Positions 3,077 to 6,666 of a stretch of DNA of 6,666 nucleotides are shown one piece after another. Under the pieces are notes generated by a model. It saw nothing but the letters and a program-made list of their open reading frames with translations, did not search any database and had not been told where the DNA came from. A program made the position numbers and the translations under genes. This DNA comes from Pyrinomonadaceae bacterium (GTDB lineage: Bacteria; Acidobacteriota; Blastocatellia; Pyrinomonadales; Pyrinomonadaceae): assembly GCA_018060305.1 (NCBI GenBank), contig JAGOWF010000155.1, positions 1 through 6,666 of the forward strand. The letters are read 5' to 3'. Within the stretch, counting starts at the first letter, position 1. Each line of letters begins with the position of its first letter.

Positions 3077-5401
3077 ATGAACAAAAGACGCTCTTTGTCT
3101 TGGATAGCTCTCATCCTCGCGGCTGTAACTAGCGCGGCGGGGAATTGGCCGGTAGAGATCTTCCGTCTTTCGAGCGAACCGCTGATCCGCATTGGCTTAG
3201 CGACGAATGCGGGTTCGGTGACGATCACGACTGGTGATTCGTCGTTGGTGGCAGTGAGTCCGGATGAGCAGCCGAGGCTGATCGCCTCGACGCGGGTGAC
3301 GGTGTCGGCGAGGGATTATCGGCCGCCTGAGATAGAGAATTACCGGATCGAGTTTCAGGGCCTGCCGTCGCTCGCGGATGCGAATGAACTTGCTAAGGAT
3401 GTCCGCGAGGCGACGGGTGAAACGGCCATTGCGAGCGTGGATCCCGCGACGAACCTATGGAAGGTGTGGGTCGGGTCGGTCAAAGGGTCGAGCGAAGAGG
3501 CGGATGAGCTTAAGGCCAAGCTGGCCGAGAAGGACTTTGATGACGCAGTTGTCGTGGTCGAGAAAAGGACCGTTATCACGCCCGAGGCCGTCGCACTCTC
3601 TCAGCAAATGAAAAACGCCGGCCGCAGCGAGGTTCGCAGTTTGATAAAAGCGACCGGCTCGGCGATGCCCGTGACGGGAACGGTCGATCCGAACCTGCGC
3701 GAGGTGATCGTGAACGCGCCAGTCGAGTCGGGCAGCTTTTCGTCGCTCAAATCGGTAGCATTTGGCTCGCTCAACGAACGCGCAAATCCAGTCCGGCTTA
3801 ACGGCAAGGCGTATCGCGGCAAGATCGAGGTTTTTGTCAATTCACGCGGGCGGCTGACGGTCGTCAACGTTGTGCCGCTCGAGGAATACCTGTTAGGTGT
3901 GGTCCCGTCGGAGTTGGGATTGCCCGCACTTGAGGCCCAAAAGGCCCAAGCTGTGGCGGCACGCACCTACGCGATAGCGAATATCGGCGGTTATGGCAAT
4001 CAGGGCTTCGACATGGTGCCGACCGTTTATTCGCAGGTCTATAAGGGCGTTTCGATCGAGACGAAGATGGGTACGCAGGCCGTCCGCGAGACTCGCGGCG
4101 TCGTAGCGACATATCAAGGCAAGCCGATTGTTGCTTATTATACATCGACTTGCGGCGGACGGACCGAGGACGGCGGGAATATATTCGAGAAAGGCGAGCC
4201 CTACCTCAAGGGCGTCGAATGTTCGCTCGAAGGGCACCGCCATTTTGAGCCGTTCCTGATCAAAACGTCACGGATGCACGCAAAGCTTCGCGATGAGGGC
4301 AATCTTGAGCTCGTCCGGCTGATGTCACTGCTTGCGTCGAATGGATATCAGCTATCGACGGGGCAGATGACCGATGAGTGGTTCGAGGACGCGCCGACAG
4401 AGAGCGAGATGTCTAACTGGCTCAATAATCTCGCGGCAAAGTTTGGCAGAACCTATCCTAATGTCGATAGGAACACGGCGAAGCCCGTCGAGCTCGCCCG
4501 CATCATCGCCGGCTTTGTCTATTTACCCGGCCAAAACGATACGCTGCTGACCGAATCAGACATCAACTACCAACTCTCGTTTGACGACGCCGCTGAGATA
4601 CCGCGTGAGCGTCGGGCTGACATTGCGGCATTGCTTCGTGACGGCTATTTCGCCATCAGGCCCGACCTGACGCTGCAGCCGAACAGGCCGTTTTCGCGGG
4701 CAAAGATGCTGCGGTTGATCCGCCAGATCCTCGAGAAGAAAAAATGGATGCCAGAGATGCTGACAGGCGAAGCCCAACCGACCGTTGACGGCAAGCTGGT
4801 ATTAAAGAGCGGCCGAAGTGTGCGGCAGTTGACCGTGCGGCCTGATGTATTCCTATTCCGGCAATTTGGAGAGCAAGTGTATTCGGTGCGCGATGCTGCG
4901 CTCGTCGGCGGCGAACAGGTTCGCTATCAGCTCGACCCGCTTGGAGCCGTTAAATACCTTGAGATCGAGCCGACCGATACGCCCACAACCGCCGAGCGAA
5001 TGTCGCCGTGGGAATATTGGAACAAGACGGTCTCGGCCTCGGCGGTGCAGTCGCGCCTGTCGCGATACGTTCGCGGCATCGGCACGCTCTACGATATCAA
5101 CGTCAAAAAGGTCGGCTACTCGCGACGGCCGATCGAGCTTGAGATCATAGGCTCGAACGGCGTTAAAACACTGAAGGGCGGCAAGATACGCTCGGCATTG
5201 CGTCTGCCCGAGCAGCTATTTGTGATGAATAAGCGCTACAGCGGCTCAACGGTATCGAGCTACACCTTCACCGGCCGAGGCTGGGGCCACGGCGTCGGCA
5301 TGTGCCAATACGGCGCCTTTGGCCTCGCCAAAATGGGCGTCAAATACGACCGAATAATCCGGCACTATTACACCGGAGTCGATCTTGTAAGGTCGTATTA
5401 G
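3077..5401 (+). CDS. Exported SpoIID/LytB-domain protein with SPOR-like and SLH-like segments
   Basis: 774 residues, complete. Residues 1-21 are a signal peptide (NKRR, then 'LSWIALILAAVTSAA'). Residues 87-163 look like a SPOR domain ('YRIEFQGLPSLADANELA', 'LWKVWVGSVKGSSEEADEL'), known to bind glycan strands stripped of peptides. The SpoIID/LytB core begins near 243: 'YLLGVVPSE' holds the expected catalytic glutamate E279, followed by 'AQKAQAVAARTYA', 'YYTSTCGGRTED' (C359) and C382. A long insertion (about 400-650) carries SLH-like segments, clearest at 503-553 ('LRDGYFAIRPDLTLQPNRPF'). The core resumes near 652 and ends with 'GRGWGHGVGMCQYGAFG' (733-749) and 'HYYTGVDL'. SpoIID enzymes are lytic transglycosylases on denuded peptidoglycan; in Firmicutes they serve sporulation, but here a cell-wall remodelling role is inferred. 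ATG 3077 is preceded only by a weak AGG; GGAGG at 3053-3057 is too far. The TAGTAT at 3065-3070 could be a -10 for a leaderless message. Confidence 0.9.
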   Translation: MNKRRSLSWIALILAAVTSAAGNWPVEIFRLSSEPLIRIGLATNAGSVTITTGDSSLVAVSPDEQPRLIASTRVTVSARDYRPPEIENYRIEFQGLPSLADANELAKDVREATGETAIASVDPATNLWKVWVGSVKGSSEEADELKAKLAEKDFDDAVVVVEKRTVITPEAVALSQQMKNAGRSEVRSLIKATGSAMPVTGTVDPNLREVIVNAPVESGSFSSLKSVAFGSLNERANPVRLNGKAYRGKIEVFVNSRGRLTVVNVVPLEEYLLGVVPSELGLPALEAQKAQAVAARTYAIANIGGYGNQGFDMVPTVYSQVYKGVSIETKMGTQAVRETRGVVATYQGKPIVAYYTSTCGGRTEDGGNIFEKGEPYLKGVECSLEGHRHFEPFLIKTSRMHAKLRDEGNLELVRLMSLLASNGYQLSTGQMTDEWFEDAPTESEMSNWLNNLAAKFGRTYPNVDRNTAKPVELARIIAGFVYLPGQNDTLLTESDINYQLSFDDAAEIPRERRADIAALLRDGYFAIRPDLTLQPNRPFSRAKMLRLIRQILEKKKWMPEMLTGEAQPTVDGKLVLKSGRSVRQLTVRPDVFLFRQFGEQVYSVRDAALVGGEQVRYQLDPLGAVKYLEIEPTDTPTTAERMSPWEYWNKTVSASAVQSRLSRYVRGIGTLYDINVKKVGYSRRPIELEIIGSNGVKTLKGGKIRSALRLPEQLFVMNKRYSGSTVSSYTFTGRGWGHGVGMCQYGAFGLAKMGVKYDRIIRHYYTGVDLVRSY

Positions 5402-5643
5402 GCGTTGTAAATAGATATTTGAAAAAAGGGCCGCGCAGAGATTCGCCCGCCTCGAGTTCCTTCTAACAAGCAAGCCACGATCGCCGATACCGTTAGGCCC
5501 GTAAAATGGCCCGTTTTCATCATAAAAATGATGCAAAAAGACCATTGTCTCTACATGATCGCTGCTGTAAGAATTCATTATGGCGTAGTGTGCCTTCTCG
5601 ATGGATTAGTCGTTTGGGGCCTGCGGGGGAACAGGAGGAATCT
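5402..5643. other. Intergenic stretch after SpoIID gene
   Basis: These 242 bases separate two plus-strand genes. The only clear structure is an AT-rich hairpin: CATCAT (5518-5523) and ATGATG (5528-5533) around AAAA, extendable by TTTT/AAAA with one bulged base. It lacks a GC-rich stem and a following T-run, so it is a poor terminator. GGCCCGT occurs twice (near 5496 and 5507). No convincing promoter was found for the next gene; a TTGTCT at 5545-5550 has only a poor -10 partner. Confidence 0.4.
5633..5638 (+). promoter_or_regulatory. Strong Shine-Dalgarno site fixing the start at 5644
   Basis: A full AGGAGG lies five bases before ATG 5644. It is the only textbook ribosome site in the window and decides for this ATG over the in-frame ATG at 5695, which would cut off the basic start of the signal peptide. 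Confidence 0.85.
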
Positions 5644-6666
5644 ATGGGCAATAAGGGAAAGAGGTCTCTTTGTCTCGGAGCGATCCCGCGTGCAATGGTC
5701 CTACTAGCGGCGCTTGTGCTATTGATGACGCAGAGCGCAGGGGCGCAGCCCACTCGGTCAACCGGCGTCTATGAAGGCGAAGCACTGGTCAGGTCGGGAA
5801 AAGTGAGCGTAAGCGGAGGAAATGTTTCGGCGCAGCCGATGTCGGGGTTTGGACAAGGCTGGAGCGGCAACTCGCAGTTATTCTGGGGTGGCGGCCAGCC
5901 GGGTGCCGTGCTCGATCTGACGTTGGACGTGGCGACGCAGGGGCGCTATACCATCGAACTGGAGCTAACACGAGCGCCTGACTACGGGCAGCTGCAATTT
6001 GAGGTAGATGGCAGGCGTGCGGGCAGCGCGTTCAATGGCTACGCGCCGAATGTAGTTCCCTCGGGCCCGGTCAATATCGGTGGTTTTGACCTCAGCGCGG
6101 GCGCGCACAAGTTGAGCATCAAGATCACCGGAAAAGATCGAAGTTCGGCTGGCTTCCTGGTGGGGATCGATCGCGTCCGGCTGACAATGACCGAGGCTGT
6201 TTCCCCTACACGGGTACCAACGCGAGTCATTACGCCCCCGCGAACCATCATCCCGGCGCTGATCAGCCTGCGCCCAACGCTGCAGATATGGAATGGGATA
6301 TCTACGGTGGATGGTGCGCCGCTGGCCTATGTAAAGGATGCCGTGTATGGGCCGGGCACTACGAAATGGCTCTGGTCGTTTCGATGGTCCACGAGCGTTC
6401 CCGGAGCGCAGAGCGCGGTGCTGGTGGCGTCAAGCCAGGAACCGTCATCAAATGACGCTCCGCTGTCGCCGCCGGGCCTTGTCGGCGTAAAGCCGGTGTC
6501 TGACGGTGTGCCTCCGTCGGGTGAGGCGAGGGAGTTTATAGTCGATATCGGGTCGTGGTTCCCGTCAGGCAGAGGCGTGTTTACGGGTCCGCAGCTTTTT
6601 ATGCGCGTTGTTCCGCTCGACGCCACAGGTCAGCCCGTGGGCCCGCCGAGCGGGGTTGTCACGCTT
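5644..6666 (+). CDS. Secreted protein with galactose-binding-like (CBM-type) domain, 3' end outside window
   Basis: The frame is open for 341 codons to the window end. Residues 1-34 form a long signal peptide: basic start (K4, K6, R7), hydrophobic 'AMVLLAALVLLM', cleavage likely after 'SAGA'. Residues 43-182 look like a galactose-binding-like beta-sandwich of the CBM6/CBM35 kind: 'YEGEAL' at the first strand, 'GRYTIELELTRAPDYGQLQF', 'VDGRRAG', 'DLSAGAHKLSIKITG' and a closing 'GIDRVRLT'. Such domains bind sugars and often a calcium ion, but the ligand here is unknown. A Pro/Thr/Arg-rich linker (about 186-204, 'SPTRVPTRVITPPRTIIP') leads to a further beta-rich region (208-341, 'FRWSTSVPGAQSAVLV', 'FMRVVPLDATGQPVG') that may be fibronectin type III-like. 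Any enzymatic or anchoring domain would lie beyond the window. The protein should be exported and may bind carbohydrate; the exact family is not identified. Confidence 0.8.
   Translation, partial: MGNKGKRSLCLGAIPRAMVLLAALVLLMTQSAGAQPTRSTGVYEGEALVRSGKVSVSGGNVSAQPMSGFGQGWSGNSQLFWGGGQPGAVLDLTLDVATQGRYTIELELTRAPDYGQLQFEVDGRRAGSAFNGYAPNVVPSGPVNIGGFDLSAGAHKLSIKITGKDRSSAGFLVGIDRVRLTMTEAVSPTRVPTRVITPPRTIIPALISLRPTLQIWNGISTVDGAPLAYVKDAVYGPGTTKWLWSFRWSTSVPGAQSAVLVASSQEPSSNDAPLSPPGLVGVKPVSDGVPPSGEAREFIVDIGSWFPSGRGVFTGPQLFMRVVPLDATGQPVGPPSGVVTL

Noticed and set aside
3355..4243. Several minus-strand and alternative-frame open frames inside the SpoIID gene
   Set aside because: They are shadows of the high-GC coding strand; the main frame has signal peptide, catalytic and family motifs throughout.
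5514..5538. Hairpin after the SpoIID gene as an intrinsic terminator
   Set aside because: The stem is AT-rich with a bulge and is not followed by a T-run on either strand.
5246..5578. Minus-strand open frame overlapping the end of the SpoIID gene
   Set aside because: Its second half is antisense to the conserved GWGHGVGM region and it has no start signal or recognised domain.

Overview
This window looks like a chromosomal segment of a GC-rich, non-sporulating environmental bacterium. The best guess is an Acidobacteriota of the Blastocatellia type. That guess rests on the combination of an M14-type carboxypeptidase with a C-terminal amidotransferase-like domain, a secreted delta-60 repeat protein, a long SpoIID/LytB protein carrying SLH-like segments, and a cyanobacteria-style PIN toxin-antitoxin pair. 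The taxonomy is inference from gene style; no rRNA or marker gene is present.

Layout. (1) Positions 1-533: the last 176 codons of an M14-type carboxypeptidase-like protein. (2) 552-1168: a two-gene toxin-antitoxin operon, a small acidic antitoxin and a PIN-domain ribonuclease, overlapping by ATGA, with a candidate promoter and a palindrome at the preceding stop codon. (3) 1190-1278: a second, frameshifted copy of the 3' end of the M14 gene, so the toxin-antitoxin cassette is bracketed by two versions of the same gene end. (4) 1275-2613, minus strand: a secreted delta-60 (DUF5122) beta-propeller-type protein broken by a small deletion near residue 86. (5) 2614-3076: an intergenic region with two divergent sigma70-type promoters whose -35 regions mirror each other, nested inverted repeats, and a family of GG(A/G)ACAC repeats. 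(6) 3077-5401: a 774-residue exported SpoIID/LytB protein with an N-terminal SPOR-like domain and an SLH-like insertion, probably a cell-wall lytic transglycosylase. (7) 5644-6666: the start of a secreted protein with a galactose-binding-like (CBM-type) domain, running off the window.

The theme is envelope and secreted proteins (carboxypeptidase, delta-60 protein, SpoIID, CBM-type protein), interrupted by a lower-GC toxin-antitoxin cassette. The most notable observation is that cassette: it sits between two divergent copies of the M14 3' end, and the outer copy shares its stop region with the convergent delta-60 gene. This suggests insertion at, and regeneration of, the end of a host gene. 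The second is the repeat-rich, possibly switch-like leader of about 310 nt between a strong promoter and the SpoIID gene.
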